64,000 bases of DNA from Clostridia bacterium (GTDB lineage Bacteria; Bacillota; Clostridia; Christensenellales; Aristaeellaceae), in the NCBI GenBank assembly GCA_017524725.1, contig JAFXUZ010000093.1, positions 1-64,000 of the forward strand. Direction: 5' to 3'. Shown here one piece after another: positions 8,790-17,903 of this stretch. Position 1 is the first letter of the stretch. Each line of letters starts with the position of its first letter. The position numbers and the translations under genes are program-made. Below the pieces are notes generated by a model. The model saw nothing but the letters and a program-made list of their open reading frames with translations, searched no databases and was not told where the DNA came from.

Positions 8790-11048
8790 TCAGAACACCC
8801 TGACCGCCACCAGCACGATCAAAAGCCCCAGGGCAAACAGGAGCAGGCTGAAGGAGAGGGTGCGGGTGAAGTGCTTTACGTTTTCCTCGGCATCCTCCCG
8901 GGCCGCAGCCAGGGCAGGGACAAAACGGGTGCGGATGGGGTGGGACCGGAGGACGGTGCGGTTGAGGAAGGCGGAGCATTTGTCAAGGAAGCTGCCCAGA
9001 ACGTAGGTGAAGCGGCTGCCCACAGTGGGTCCCCGGGCGGGACGGATCAGGCGGAAAGCTGTGCTTTTGAGGGCCAGGGCCACGGCGTCGGTCATATTGT
9101 CAAAGACCCGCCCGAAGAAGGTGCCGACGGCGATCAGCGCCGGGACGAGGCAGCGGTCGAATACCGCGTCAAAGCCCGCGGCGACGCCGGCGCCGGCCCT
9201 GGTCAGGCCGGGGAGGAGCCAGCGGTCCAGGAGGCTGTCCGCCGTGCGGGCCAGGAAGGCAAGGATGGCTGTGCCGCAGGGAAGGAGCGCTCCTTCAAGC
9301 AGCCGGTCCGCGCAAAAGGCGACGAAGCCGAGGCCCTTGAGCAGGAGGGAAATGAACGGGCGGTAGACCGTGTTCTCAAGATCGAAGCGTTTGAACCAGC
9401 GGTTGACGTGGACTCGGACTTTGCCCTCTTTTTTCATCATCCAGCCCCGGACAACCAGTGGATAGGCGACTCCTGCCACAAGGATGGATTTGAGGGCGCC
9501 GATGAGGTTTTCGGCAGAGAAATAATCCACCGCGTGGGGATGTGCGTCCATGAAGGGCAGCGACAGGAAGGACAGGGCCTGCATGGAAAAGGCGGGGGTC
9601 AGGCCGAACAGGAGCAGCAGACAGGCGGGGACGCCGATAGCCACATGCCCGAGGGGCGTCAGGTAGCTGCGCGCGGCGTCGTATTTCTTCTGCATGGCGG
9701 GATGCTTCTCCACGAACAGGGTGACGAAAAGCTTGGTCATATAGGTCAGGGTGAGGCCCCCTGTGACGATAAAGACCTTTTCAACGATGCCCGCGATCAG
9801 GGCGAAGCCTTCGCCCTCGTGGACGTATTCAAGCAGTCCCTCGTGGAGCAGTGATTTGGAGACGTAGCCGCTGAAAAGCGGGATGCCGGAAATGCCCAGG
9901 GCGGCGATCAGGAAACAGACCATCAGGAAGGGCTTTTTCCGTCCCCAGCCGCGGACGTCGTTGAGATCAAGTTTGTGCAGGTGCATATAGACAGTGCCTG
10001 CGCACATGAAGAGCACCAGCTTGAAAAGAGAATGGTTCAGCATGTGAAGCACCGTTCCCTGGGCGGCCAGGGTGCTTTCCTCTCCAAGGAGGCACTGGCA
10101 GGCGATGCCTACCAGGATGAAGCCTACCTGACTCATGGAGGAGCAGGCCAGGGTGCGCTTGAGGTCCACCGAGAACAGGGCCAGCACCGCGCCGAGGAAC
10201 ATGGTGACGCACCCCAGCAGCAATATGGCCAGGCCCCAGGAAGCGTCATGGCGGAAAACGTACACCGAAAGCACCAGGATGCCGAAGATACCGGTCTTGG
10301 TCAGGATACCGGAAAGGAGGGCGCTGGAGGGCGCGGGAGCCACCGGGTGCGCCTTGGGCAGCCAGATGTGTACGGGGAACATGCCGGCTTTGGCGCCGAA
10401 GCCGAACAGGACAAAGGCGCCGGGCAGATAGAGGGCGGAAAGGCTGTCCCTTTGCCCGGCGGCCGCGGCCATCCCGTCAAAGGACAGGGTGCCCAGGTGC
10501 CGGTACAGCATAAACAGGCCCATCAGGGTGACCATGCCGCCGATGACGGCCACGGCAAGGTAGGTCTCGGCGGCGCGCATGGCGCCTTCCGTTTCCTCGT
10601 GCGCTACCCAGGTGTAACTGGTGAATGACATGATCTCAAAAAAGATGAAGGTCGTATACAGGTCGTCGGACAGGAAGACCCCCAGCGTGGCCCCAAGGGT
10701 GACCAGGCAGAAGAAGGTATACCGGTTGCGGTTGCGGTAATGGGCAAAGTATTCGGGGCTGAAGAGTCCGGTGAAGCACCACATGACCGCCGCCACCGAA
10801 GCGTACAGGCTGCGGAAGCCGTCCGAACGGAAATGCAGCCCCAGCCCGCAGAAGCCTTCCAGGGAAAACGCAGGGGCGTCCCCGCCGGAAAGGGCGCGGA
10901 TGAGCAGCCACAGCGTGGGGAAGAGGACCGAAACCTGCACCGCCATGGCAAAGATGTTCCGGGCGTTTTTGCTTTTGCGCCCGATGATGTAGGAAACCGG
11001 CGCGGCCAGCATGGGCAGGAAGACCGCCGAGGGCAACAGAAGATCCAT
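8790..11048 (-). CDS. NuoL/MrpA-like proton-conducting antiporter subunit, last gene of the Mrp operon
   Basis: A 752-residue polytopic membrane protein of the complex I ND5/MrpA family. The first ~450 residues carry the Proton_antipo_M core: the TM5 glutamate in FFEIMSFTSYTW, the lysine helix at AKAGMFPVHIWLPKAHPVAP, and SSALLSGILTKTG. The C-terminal ~300 residues hold further helices, including one long amphipathic stretch as in NuoL, and end in a hydrophobic anchor. It is longer than the ~500-residue MnhD type but lacks the MbhD/MbhE and MrpB regions of full MrpA, which are separate genes here. It follows an MnhD-type gene by 16 bases and ends the operon. Likely part of a Na+/H+ or K+/H+ exchange complex in the cytoplasmic membrane. 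Confidence 0.88.
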   Translation of the reverse strand: MDLLLPSAVFLPMLAAPVSYIIGRKSKNARNIFAMAVQVSVLFPTLWLLIRALSGGDAPAFSLEGFCGLGLHFRSDGFRSLYASVAAVMWCFTGLFSPEYFAHYRNRNRYTFFCLVTLGATLGVFLSDDLYTTFIFFEIMSFTSYTWVAHEETEGAMRAAETYLAVAVIGGMVTLMGLFMLYRHLGTLSFDGMAAAAGQRDSLSALYLPGAFVLFGFGAKAGMFPVHIWLPKAHPVAPAPSSALLSGILTKTGIFGILVLSVYVFRHDASWGLAILLLGCVTMFLGAVLALFSVDLKRTLACSSMSQVGFILVGIACQCLLGEESTLAAQGTVLHMLNHSLFKLVLFMCAGTVYMHLHKLDLNDVRGWGRKKPFLMVCFLIAALGISGIPLFSGYVSKSLLHEGLLEYVHEGEGFALIAGIVEKVFIVTGGLTLTYMTKLFVTLFVEKHPAMQKKYDAARSYLTPLGHVAIGVPACLLLLFGLTPAFSMQALSFLSLPFMDAHPHAVDYFSAENLIGALKSILVAGVAYPLVVRGWMMKKEGKVRVHVNRWFKRFDLENTVYRPFISLLLKGLGFVAFCADRLLEGALLPCGTAILAFLARTADSLLDRWLLPGLTRAGAGVAAGFDAVFDRCLVPALIAVGTFFGRVFDNMTDAVALALKSTAFRLIRPARGPTVGSRFTYVLGSFLDKCSAFLNRTVLRSHPIRTRFVPALAAAREDAEENVKHFTRTLSFSLLLFALGLLIVLVAVRVF

Positions 11049-11064
11049 AAAAATCCTTCCTCCA

Positions 11065-12522
11065 TCACACAGCCCCGGCCGCGATGGTGCTGATGAAGGC
11101 GGTCAGCGGGCCGGAGAAAAGCGACAGGGACAGCGTGGCCAGGGAAACGGCCAGCATGGAAAACGTCATGCGCCATCCGCATTCCGTGCGTTCACAGCCG
11201 CTGTCCGCATCCGGGGAAAACCAGGCCCGGTAAGCGATGAACAGCAGGTATCCCGCCGTCAGAATAGCGGAGAGGATCAGCACGGACACCGATATGATCC
11301 CGATGGGCCCCCCGGCGGCGATACCCGCCGACGCCAAAGCCCATTTGGAATGGAAGCCGGACAGCGGCGGGATGCCGGTCATGGCCAGAGAGGAGAAGAG
11401 GAACACCGCGAAGGTGACGGGCATGCGCTTTCCAAGGCCGGTGAGCTCCGGCACCCGTTCCCTGCCGGTGACCGTGGTGACCGCGCCGCACACACTGAAC
11501 AGGGTGAACTTCATCAGCGCGTGATACACCATGTGCAAAAGCGCTCCCGTGAGGCCCTGGGCGGAGAGCAGCGCGGCGCCAAGCAGTATATAGGAAAGGT
11601 TGCTGACGGTGGAATATACCAGCCGCCGCTTGAAGTGCTTTTCCCTGACGGCCATGACCGAGCCGAATACGATGGTGAATGCCGCGAGCGCAAAAGGGAT
11701 CCACTGGGCGGCGCTGTGCCTTAACAGCTCCGCGCCGAAGGAATAGAAGGTGACCCGGATCACGGCGAAAACACCGGCTTTCACGACGGCTACCGCATGC
11801 AGGAGACTGGTGACCGGGGTGGGGGCGACGGAAGCCGCGGGGAGCCACGCGTGCAGGGGGAAGACGGCGGCCTTGACACCCAGGCCCAGGAAAACCAGGA
11901 TATAGCCGAACCGGAGGAGGGGCACGTCATCCCGGGAAAGGTCCGTCAGCACGCCGCCGGGAGTGAAAGCGGCGGAGGAGCCCCGGGCCAGGACCAGCAT
12001 GATGCCCGCGAAGGCCAGGGCCGCGCCGAAAAGGGAATAATACAGGTATTTGATGCCGGCAGCTGTCCGGACGGGCGTCATGCCGTGCATGACCAGGGGA
12101 AGGGTGACCAGGGTCAGGAGTTCGTAAAAAATGTACATGGTGACGATGTCGCCCGCCGTGGCGATGCCCAGCGTAACACCGTAGGCCATCAGGTACCAGG
12201 CGAAAAAGCTGTTGGGGCTTTTTTCGTGTTCCATGTATTCAAAGGCGTACAGGGAAGCCAGGGGCCACAGGAAGGCCACCAGGGTGCAGAACAGCCGTCC
12301 GAGGCTGTCCAGATGGAAGGAGCAGACCACGTTCTCCGTCAGGTGCAGGAAGGAGAAGGTGACGTCGCCCTGCGTAAAAAAGGCGTTCCTCAGCACCATG
12401 GCCCCGGTGAGGAGGGTGACCGCGAGGGTATAGATCTCCCGGGGAAGGCGGCGCCTGAAGCGGAAAAGCGGCAGGCAGGCGCCCAGCACGATGGGGCAGA
12501 GCACGGCCGATAAAAGCAGCAT
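11065..12522 (-). CDS. mnhD: MnhD/NuoN-like proton-conducting subunit (third D-type paralogue)
   Basis: The 485-residue polytopic protein belongs to the Proton_antipo_M family. The TM5 glutamate is in FYELLTLVTLPLVMHG, the lysine of the TM7 region in GLGVKAAVFPLHAWLPAAS, and the following helix reads SLLHAVAVVKAGV in place of the usual SALLSG motif. The ATG at 12522 is preceded by AGGAGG. It is one of three consecutive MnhD-length genes, each with a discrete antiporter core, so the assembled complex would have four proton or cation channels when the NuoL-like subunit is counted. Its SALLSG variant makes it the most divergent copy. Confidence 0.85.
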   Translation of the reverse strand: MLLLSAVLCPIVLGACLPLFRFRRRLPREIYTLAVTLLTGAMVLRNAFFTQGDVTFSFLHLTENVVCSFHLDSLGRLFCTLVAFLWPLASLYAFEYMEHEKSPNSFFAWYLMAYGVTLGIATAGDIVTMYIFYELLTLVTLPLVMHGMTPVRTAAGIKYLYYSLFGAALAFAGIMLVLARGSSAAFTPGGVLTDLSRDDVPLLRFGYILVFLGLGVKAAVFPLHAWLPAASVAPTPVTSLLHAVAVVKAGVFAVIRVTFYSFGAELLRHSAAQWIPFALAAFTIVFGSVMAVREKHFKRRLVYSTVSNLSYILLGAALLSAQGLTGALLHMVYHALMKFTLFSVCGAVTTVTGRERVPELTGLGKRMPVTFAVFLFSSLAMTGIPPLSGFHSKWALASAGIAAGGPIGIISVSVLILSAILTAGYLLFIAYRAWFSPDADSGCERTECGWRMTFSMLAVSLATLSLSLFSGPLTAFISTIAAGAV

Positions 12523-12597
12523 AGTACCTCCTGATATGAGACATGCTGATAAAAGACGATCCTTATGATATCCGGATGCCGGGGAAAAGGAAACCGC

Positions 12598-14070
12598 TTA
12601 CAGAAGCGGCGCGGTGATCCCGGAAAAGAAGGAAGCCAGCGCCCCCGGGAACATTCCCCCGAGGAAGGTGAACAGGACGCACAGGATCATGGGGACCAGC
12701 ATCATATATCCGCATTCCTTTTTGGTGAGGGAGGCGTAATCATAGTCCTTGCCGGGGAAGAAGCCGTGGATGGTGACGGGAAGCAGGTATCCCGCGGTCA
12801 GCAGGGCGGAAAGCAGCAGCACCGCCGGGGAAAGCCATTCCAGGAAGCCGGTGCCGGAAGAGAGGGCGCCCTGGGCAAGGTTCCATTTGCTGATAAAGCC
12901 GCCCGTGGGCGGGATACCGATGAGGCCCAGGGAGACCAGGGTGAAACACCAGATCGTGACAGGCATTTCCTTGCCGATGCCTTCAAGCTCGCTGACGCGG
13001 GTCTTTCCGGTCTGGTGGATGATGGCGCCGGCGGAGAGGAACAGGCAGGTCTTGATGGCGGAGTGGAACACAACGTGCAGGAGGGAACCCTGCAGCGCCG
13101 TGCCTTCCAGCAGGAAGATGCCGAGCAGCACATAGCTGACCTGGGACACCGTGGAATAGGCCAGGCGTTTTTTGAGGAGGTCCGTCCGGAAGGCCATCAT
13201 GGAGCCCATAAACACCGTCAGGAGAGCTGTGATGATCAGGGCGGTCTGTACCCAGGTGCCCCGGATGAAATCCGCGCCGAAGGTGTAGAAGATGAGCCGG
13301 AGCACGCAAAGGACGCCGGCCTTGGTGATGACGCCGGAAAGGACGGCGGAGGCCGGAGCCGGGGCGATGGGGTGCGCGGTGGGGAGCCAGGCGTGCATCG
13401 GGAAAAGGCCCGCTTTGGTGCCGAAGCCGATGATGGTGATGAACAGGACGATCAGCAGGGTACCCGGCGAGCAGGTAAGCGAGTCTTTCAGGCTGCCGCC
13501 CGCAACGAAAGTGGGAGATGAGGTGTTGGGTACCAGGAAAAAGATGCCAAGCAATCCCATGGTGGCGCCGGCGATGGAGTAAAGCAGGTATTTGAGGCCG
13601 GCCGCGATGGATTCCCTGGTCATTTCGTGCAGGACCAGGGCGACGGACAGGAGGGTCATGGCCTCAAAGAACAGGTACATGGTGACTAAAGTACCGCTGA
13701 GGGCCAGGGCTTCCAGGGCTGAAAGGGTGAGGAGGTAAAACACCAGGTAGCGCTTTTCGTGCCCGTCATGGGCCATGTAGGCGAAGGAATAAAAGACGGG
13801 CACGGTCCACATGACCGCGAAGAAAACCATGAAGAACCGGGCCAGGCTGTCCACGGCCAGCACCAGCGGGAGGGAATCCCCGATGGTGAGGAAGGTGACG
13901 GAAGCGTCTCCTCCGGCGGCGCATGCAATGGCGATGCCGCACTGGATGAGGAGCGCTGCCCCGGTAAAGACGTGCAGCGAACGCGGGTTTGACTCAAAGG
14001 ACCGCGCACAGCCGATGACCAGGGCACAGGCCGCGGGGAAGAGGACGGTCAGGATCATAAGCAGGGTCAT
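12598..14070 (-). CDS. mnhD: MnhD/NuoN-like proton-conducting subunit (second D-type paralogue)
   Basis: The start is taken at 14070 (MTLLMILTVLFP) because AAGGAGG lies just upstream; this gives 490 residues, the usual MnhD length. Motifs: TM5 glutamate in LFFEAMTLLSVALVLHEM, lysine helix in GFGTKAGLFPMHAWLPTAH, then SAVLSGVITKAGV. About 14 transmembrane helices are apparent. It separates from its neighbours by 47 and 75 bases, more than most spacings in this operon. Its role is that of an antiporter-like channel module of the Mrp complex; the transported ion cannot be read from sequence. Confidence 0.87.
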   Translation of the reverse strand: MTLLMILTVLFPAACALVIGCARSFESNPRSLHVFTGAALLIQCGIAIACAAGGDASVTFLTIGDSLPLVLAVDSLARFFMVFFAVMWTVPVFYSFAYMAHDGHEKRYLVFYLLTLSALEALALSGTLVTMYLFFEAMTLLSVALVLHEMTRESIAAGLKYLLYSIAGATMGLLGIFFLVPNTSSPTFVAGGSLKDSLTCSPGTLLIVLFITIIGFGTKAGLFPMHAWLPTAHPIAPAPASAVLSGVITKAGVLCVLRLIFYTFGADFIRGTWVQTALIITALLTVFMGSMMAFRTDLLKKRLAYSTVSQVSYVLLGIFLLEGTALQGSLLHVVFHSAIKTCLFLSAGAIIHQTGKTRVSELEGIGKEMPVTIWCFTLVSLGLIGIPPTGGFISKWNLAQGALSSGTGFLEWLSPAVLLLSALLTAGYLLPVTIHGFFPGKDYDYASLTKKECGYMMLVPMILCVLFTFLGGMFPGALASFFSGITAPLL

Positions 14071-14117
14071 GGGTATACCTCCTTGGATGATGAGTGAGGC
14101 CTTGATCGCATTATCGC

Positions 14118-15596
14118 TTAAAACTGCAGGAAGCCGGAAAGAAGCGCGCGGTACAGCGGCACCGACGCGGTGCCCAGAAGGATGTTGATAAGCGCCATCG
14201 CGCAAAGGGCAGCGCCCGAAAGGATGCCCTGCTTTTCGGAGTGGACGCTTTTTTCCTTAGGCCGGTAGATGTTGACCACCGCGTGCAGGAAATAAACGGT
14301 CTGCAGGAAGGTGGACAGGGCCAGGGTGAGGAGCACCGCCACCGCATGGAAGGTGTCGATGGCAATGGCCGCCTGGCTTAAGTAGATCTTGGACAGGAAG
14401 CCGCCCAGCAGCGGCACACCGGTGAGGCTCATGGCGCCGACAGTGAAGGCGATGCCGGCGGGCAAGTTCCGCCTTCCGGATCCCGCCAGGGAATCCATTT
14501 GGGCCCGGTCGCCGGAGGAGGCGATCAGCGAAGCGGCAGAGGAGAACAGCATGGATTTGGCAAAGGAATGGACCGCCACGTGGAACAGGGCGGCGATGAT
14601 ACTGTCCCGGGTGCACATCCCGATGCCCATATAGATGTAGCCGATCTGGGCCACGGAGGAAAACGCCACCATCCTGCGGATGTCGCTCTGCCGTGTGGCG
14701 GAAACGGACCCCATGATGATGCCTGCGGCGCCGAACGCGAATACCACAGGGCAGACGCCTGACGCACGTATCGTCTCCAGACCGAAGACCCGGACGACGA
14801 TCTTGACCAGCAGGAAAATGTATCCCTTGGAAATGAAGGAGGACAAAAGTGCGCCGGAGGCCGGCGTGGAATAGGAATAGGCGTCCGGGATCCAGGAATG
14901 GAAAGGGAATAGGCCGCTTTTGATGCCGAGGCCCACCGTCAGGAGGACGATGACCGTCCTGAGGGAGATGGGCAGGGGCTGAGGCGGAGAGCTCAGCGAC
15001 CGGCGCAGGCTGTCGATGTTCAGGTGGCCCGTCTGGCCGTAAAGCATGGCGATGCCCATCAGGCAAAGGCCGCTGCCTACAAGGTTCATCACCAGGTACC
15101 TTGCACATCCGGCCAGGCAGTGCCCGTCCTGGCGGGAAAGGATCAGGGCGCCGGCGGCGATGGTAGAGATCTCGATAAAAACATAGCCGGTGAAAATGTC
15201 GTTGGTATAAACGAGGGCGTTCACCGACGCCGCGGCGAGGCAGACCACCGAATAATACAGGCCCTGTTTGCCCCGGGGGATATGGACGCCGGCTTTCCCG
15301 CTGCCTGCCCAAAGGGAGAGGAAGGCAGTCAGGCTCAGGCACAGCGCCATGGTGCTTTCAAGCGGGCCGGAGCGCAGTTCGTTGCCCCAGGGACCGGGGA
15401 AATGTCCCATGGGATAGGTGAAGGGCTCAGCTCCGGAGACGAAGCGGAAAATGGAATAAGCGTTGGCCCCGGTCAGGACGAGGACAGTCACAAAACACAG
15501 GAACTTCGAGCCCCGCCGGGGGAGGACCGCACAGGCGATGCCGGTGATCAGCGGCAGGAGAACACAGACAAAGGGCACGTTGCGCAAAAGGTCCAT
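14118..15596 (-). CDS. mnhD: MnhD-like proton-conducting subunit (first D-type paralogue)
   Basis: The 492-residue member of the Proton_antipo_M family sits directly after the MnhC gene, the normal place for MnhD. It keeps the TM5 glutamate (FIEISTIAAGALIL) and the lysine helix (GLGIKSGLFPFHSWIPDAY), followed by SGALLSSFISKGYIF. The start overlaps the mnhC stop by one base (TGATG), indicating translational coupling. As the copy in the canonical position it is the best candidate for the true MnhD partner of the C, E, F and G subunits; the next two genes would be duplications or recruits. Confidence 0.87.
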   Translation of the reverse strand: MDLLRNVPFVCVLLPLITGIACAVLPRRGSKFLCFVTVLVLTGANAYSIFRFVSGAEPFTYPMGHFPGPWGNELRSGPLESTMALCLSLTAFLSLWAGSGKAGVHIPRGKQGLYYSVVCLAAASVNALVYTNDIFTGYVFIEISTIAAGALILSRQDGHCLAGCARYLVMNLVGSGLCLMGIAMLYGQTGHLNIDSLRRSLSSPPQPLPISLRTVIVLLTVGLGIKSGLFPFHSWIPDAYSYSTPASGALLSSFISKGYIFLLVKIVVRVFGLETIRASGVCPVVFAFGAAGIIMGSVSATRQSDIRRMVAFSSVAQIGYIYMGIGMCTRDSIIAALFHVAVHSFAKSMLFSSAASLIASSGDRAQMDSLAGSGRRNLPAGIAFTVGAMSLTGVPLLGGFLSKIYLSQAAIAIDTFHAVAVLLTLALSTFLQTVYFLHAVVNIYRPKEKSVHSEKQGILSGAALCAMALINILLGTASVPLYRALLSGFLQF

Positions 15597-15970
15597 CAGC
15601 CGTCCCCCTTCCGCGCCAGAAGAACGATCTGGTCGATGTCCAGGGTGTGGTAGCGTTTGTACAGGCGGACGGTGAGCGCCAGAAGCAGCGCCGTGACGCT
15701 GACGGAAACAACGATGCCCGTCAGGACCAGGCCGGCGGGGATCGGGTTGACGTAATGTTCGGCCGATACGACTCCGTCTTCCAGGATCGGGGCGGACCGG
15801 CCGCGGATGTATCCCATGGAGGCCAGGAAAAGGTAAACCGAAGTGTCCATGATGTTCATGCCGATGATCTTCTTGATCATGTTCCGGTGCAGGAGGAGGG
15901 TGGTGAGGCCGACGGCGAAGAGGATCATCGCGGCGGCTTCATACAGGTGGCCGCGGAAGAATGAAGCCAT
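15596..15970 (-). CDS. mnhC: Mrp antiporter subunit C (NuoK-like)
   Basis: A 124-residue protein with three transmembrane helices, the size and layout of MnhC/MrpC and the complex I subunit NuoK. Residues ~13-33 form the first helix. The family motif around NLIGMNIM appears here as KKIIGMNIMDTSVYLFLAS. The third helix reads AGLVLTGIVVSVSVTALLL, matching the conserved ALVLTAIVI helix of the family. GGAGGG lies 7 bases before the ATG. MrpC packs between the B and D subunits in the membrane arm of Mrp complexes. Confidence 0.9.
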   Translation of the reverse strand: MASFFRGHLYEAAAMILFAVGLTTLLLHRNMIKKIIGMNIMDTSVYLFLASMGYIRGRSAPILEDGVVSAEHYVNPIPAGLVLTGIVVSVSVTALLLALTVRLYKRYHTLDIDQIVLLARKGDG

Positions 15971-15971
15971 G

Positions 15972-16964
15972 TCAGAACCCTCCCTTGCGGAACAGATTGT
16001 AGAACCCGTACATGGTGCAGGAAACGATCATGCCCACGCAGATATCCAGCGGCAGGATGAGTCCCGCCGACAGGATGGCACCGGGCGTCCCCAGGGGAAA
16101 ACGGAATGGGATGCCGTTGGCGCCGGTATAGAATACGAAGGACTTTGCCCCCGCATAAAAGATCAGCGCGGTGAAGATGACGGTGATGAAGGTGCGGTAA
16201 TTGATGAACCGCACGGCCCGGTCCCGGCCGAAAGCATTCAGGAACAGCATCAGGCCGGCCCCGAGGATGGCGCCGCCGGAGAAGCCTCCGCCGGGGGACA
16301 GGTGACCGTTGAGCACCATGGAAACGCCGAAAAGCAGGATGACGGGGATCAGGAACATGGCGGCGTGCTTCAGGATGGGGTCCGGTTTGCCGTCGCTTTG
16401 GTCCGGGGAAACGATCAGGGAGCCTTTCTCCGGGCGCCCGTTTGCGCCGACGTCCGAACGCAAAAGGATCATGACGGTACAGGCTGCGATGAACAGCACC
16501 GTGGATTCACCCAGGGTGTCAAAGGCGCGGTAATCCAGGATCATGCTCGAAACGAAATTGACGGCACCGGTCTCCTCGATCCCCTGTTCGATGTAACGGC
16601 GGGTGACTTCGTTGTTGACGGGGGAATCGGCCGCACCGTACAGGGGCAGGCCGCCCACCGCCTGCAGCAGGAAAAAAATGATGGCCCCGCAGGTAAACAG
16701 CGACAGGATCACATAGACCGCGTGGATCCTGCGGGCGCCTGTGGTGACGGACCACTGGTGCAGGCGGGAATATACATCCCGCTGCCTTTCCCGGTCTTCC
16801 CGGACCTTCAGGGTGAACAGGTCCGTTTGCTCCGCCGGGGTCTCCTCCCGCGGGGCGGTGTCCTCCCGGGCCATGTTTTCATCCAGGCCGTCCCAGCCGT
16901 TTTTCATCCAGTCGGAAAATTTTTTCTGCCAGGAGGACCCGTAATTATCAGATATCCTGCTCAT
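15972..16964 (-). CDS. mnhB: MbhE-MrpB fusion subunit of the Mrp antiporter
   Basis: The 330-residue protein is about twice the length of MrpB. Residues 1-75 are a soluble, charged N-terminal extension. Residues ~80-175 resemble the MbhE domain (NFVSSMILDYRAFDTLGES, equivalent to the end of MrpA). Residues ~195-330 are the MrpB (MnhB) domain with NGHLSPGGGFSGGAILGAGL. It therefore joins the C-terminal part of MrpA with MrpB in one chain. The ATG at 16964 has GGAGG upstream and overlaps the preceding DUF4040 gene by 17 bases. Confidence 0.88.
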   Translation of the reverse strand: MSRISDNYGSSWQKKFSDWMKNGWDGLDENMAREDTAPREETPAEQTDLFTLKVREDRERQRDVYSRLHQWSVTTGARRIHAVYVILSLFTCGAIIFFLLQAVGGLPLYGAADSPVNNEVTRRYIEQGIEETGAVNFVSSMILDYRAFDTLGESTVLFIAACTVMILLRSDVGANGRPEKGSLIVSPDQSDGKPDPILKHAAMFLIPVILLFGVSMVLNGHLSPGGGFSGGAILGAGLMLFLNAFGRDRAVRFINYRTFITVIFTALIFYAGAKSFVFYTGANGIPFRFPLGTPGAILSAGLILPLDICVGMIVSCTMYGFYNLFRKGGF

Positions 16965-17226
16965 CCCCGGCCTCCTTTGACTTGCTTTCGCGGTCGATCA
17001 GGGTGATGCGCCGGAGCGTCAGGAAAAACAGGACGCCGGTAACGCCGGCACCCACCGCCGCTTCGGTCACCGCCAGGTCCGGGGCTTCAAGCAGGATCCA
17101 CAAAACGCTCATGACCACGCTGTAGCTCATCAGGATGATCACGGCGCTCAAAAGGCTGCGCGTTACCGATACCGATACGGCGCAGATGATCAGGAAACCC
17201 AGGAGCAGACAGGCAAAAAGGTTCAC
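16948..17226 (-). CDS. MbhD-type (DUF4040) subunit of the Mrp antiporter
   Basis: The GTG at 17226 overlaps the stop of the preceding mnhG gene (GTGA), giving a 92-residue protein with three membrane helices. The signature LLEAPDLAVTEAAVGAGVTG is that of the MbhD/DUF4040 domain, which in large MrpA proteins forms part of the C-terminal region and in Mbh hydrogenases is a separate subunit. The split of MrpA into this gene, the MbhE part fused to MrpB, and a stand-alone NuoL-like subunit follows the Mbh/Mbx order more than the Bacillus MrpA order. Confidence 0.88.
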   Translation of the reverse strand: MNLFACLLLGFLIICAVSVSVTRSLLSAVIILMSYSVVMSVLWILLEAPDLAVTEAAVGAGVTGVLFFLTLRRITLIDRESKSKEAGDEQDI

Positions 17227-17546
17227 TTTTCTATTTCCTCCGCTTCTTTGTGGATGTCCGGGTTGGATTCGGCTTCGGAAAGGGCGATCAGGTGGCTGGA
17301 TACCGGCGAGGCCATCCACATGAAGATGATCAGTACGATCAGCTTGCACGCGACGGTGATCTCCGGTGCGCTGACGCACAGGGCCGCGGAGGCGAAAAGA
17401 AGGCCGAGGGTGTCGCCCATGGCGGCGGCATGCATGCGGTTGAGGGCGTAGCGGAAACGCCCCACCCCGAGGATCTCACTGATGAAGATGACAGCCGAGG
17501 ACAAAAGCAGCAGGGCTGTCAGGGAGAAACGGATCCATTCAAGCAT
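17223..17546 (-). CDS. mnhG: Mrp antiporter subunit G
   Basis: The 107-residue product starts at ATG 17546 (MLEWIRFSL), with AAGGA upstream; a GTG nine bases earlier is less well placed. It shows three membrane helices and the MnhG signature GVGRFRYALNRMHAAAMGDT near residue 35. MrpG is a small accessory subunit at the edge of the Mrp complex. The gene overlaps mnhF by 8 bases and the DUF4040 gene by 4. Confidence 0.9.
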   Translation of the reverse strand: MLEWIRFSLTALLLLSSAVIFISEILGVGRFRYALNRMHAAAMGDTLGLLFASAALCVSAPEITVACKLIVLIIFMWMASPVSSHLIALSEAESNPDIHKEAEEIEK

Positions 17547-17850
17547 CGTCGTCACCGTCCTTTTCCTGTTTGGCGTTTTCGGCCTTTCCCATATAGACCC
17601 GGGTAAGGATCACCACGGCCAGGAAGGAGATCATCGCATAGATCAGCGCCACATCCATCAGGTAGCCCTCGCCGAGCATCAGGCAGAGCACGGCGATAAT
17701 GACGATGGTCATGGTGGAGATCATATTGACGGCTACGATGCGGTCCGCCGTCCTGGGCCCCCGGACTGCCCGGTAAAGGCACAGGAGGATCAGGCACGCC
17801 AGGGTGACCAGCACCGAAAGATACAAAATGCGGTACGCTTCCGAGATCAT
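17539..17850 (-). CDS. mnhF: Mrp antiporter subunit F
   Basis: A 103-residue protein with three helices and the MnhF motif RAVRGPRTADRIVAVNMIST at about residues 28-47. The helix after it and the AVILTRVYMGK end also fit the family. GAGG precedes the ATG. It sits between mnhE and mnhG, the standard order E-F-G. Confidence 0.92.
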   Translation of the reverse strand: MISEAYRILYLSVLVTLACLILLCLYRAVRGPRTADRIVAVNMISTMTIVIIAVLCLMLGEGYLMDVALIYAMISFLAVVILTRVYMGKAENAKQEKDGDDDA

Positions 17851-17903
17851 TCCGTTACCTCATGATATCAGAGTCGATCATATCGTTGGAGGGGACATTG
17901 CCG

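Noticed and set aside
8760..17006. Several plus-strand frames of 200-390 codons opposite the Mrp operon
   Set aside because: All are Gly/Glu/Gln/His-rich mirror images of the hydrophobic antiporter proteins and lack start signals; the minus-strand reading has family motifs throughout.
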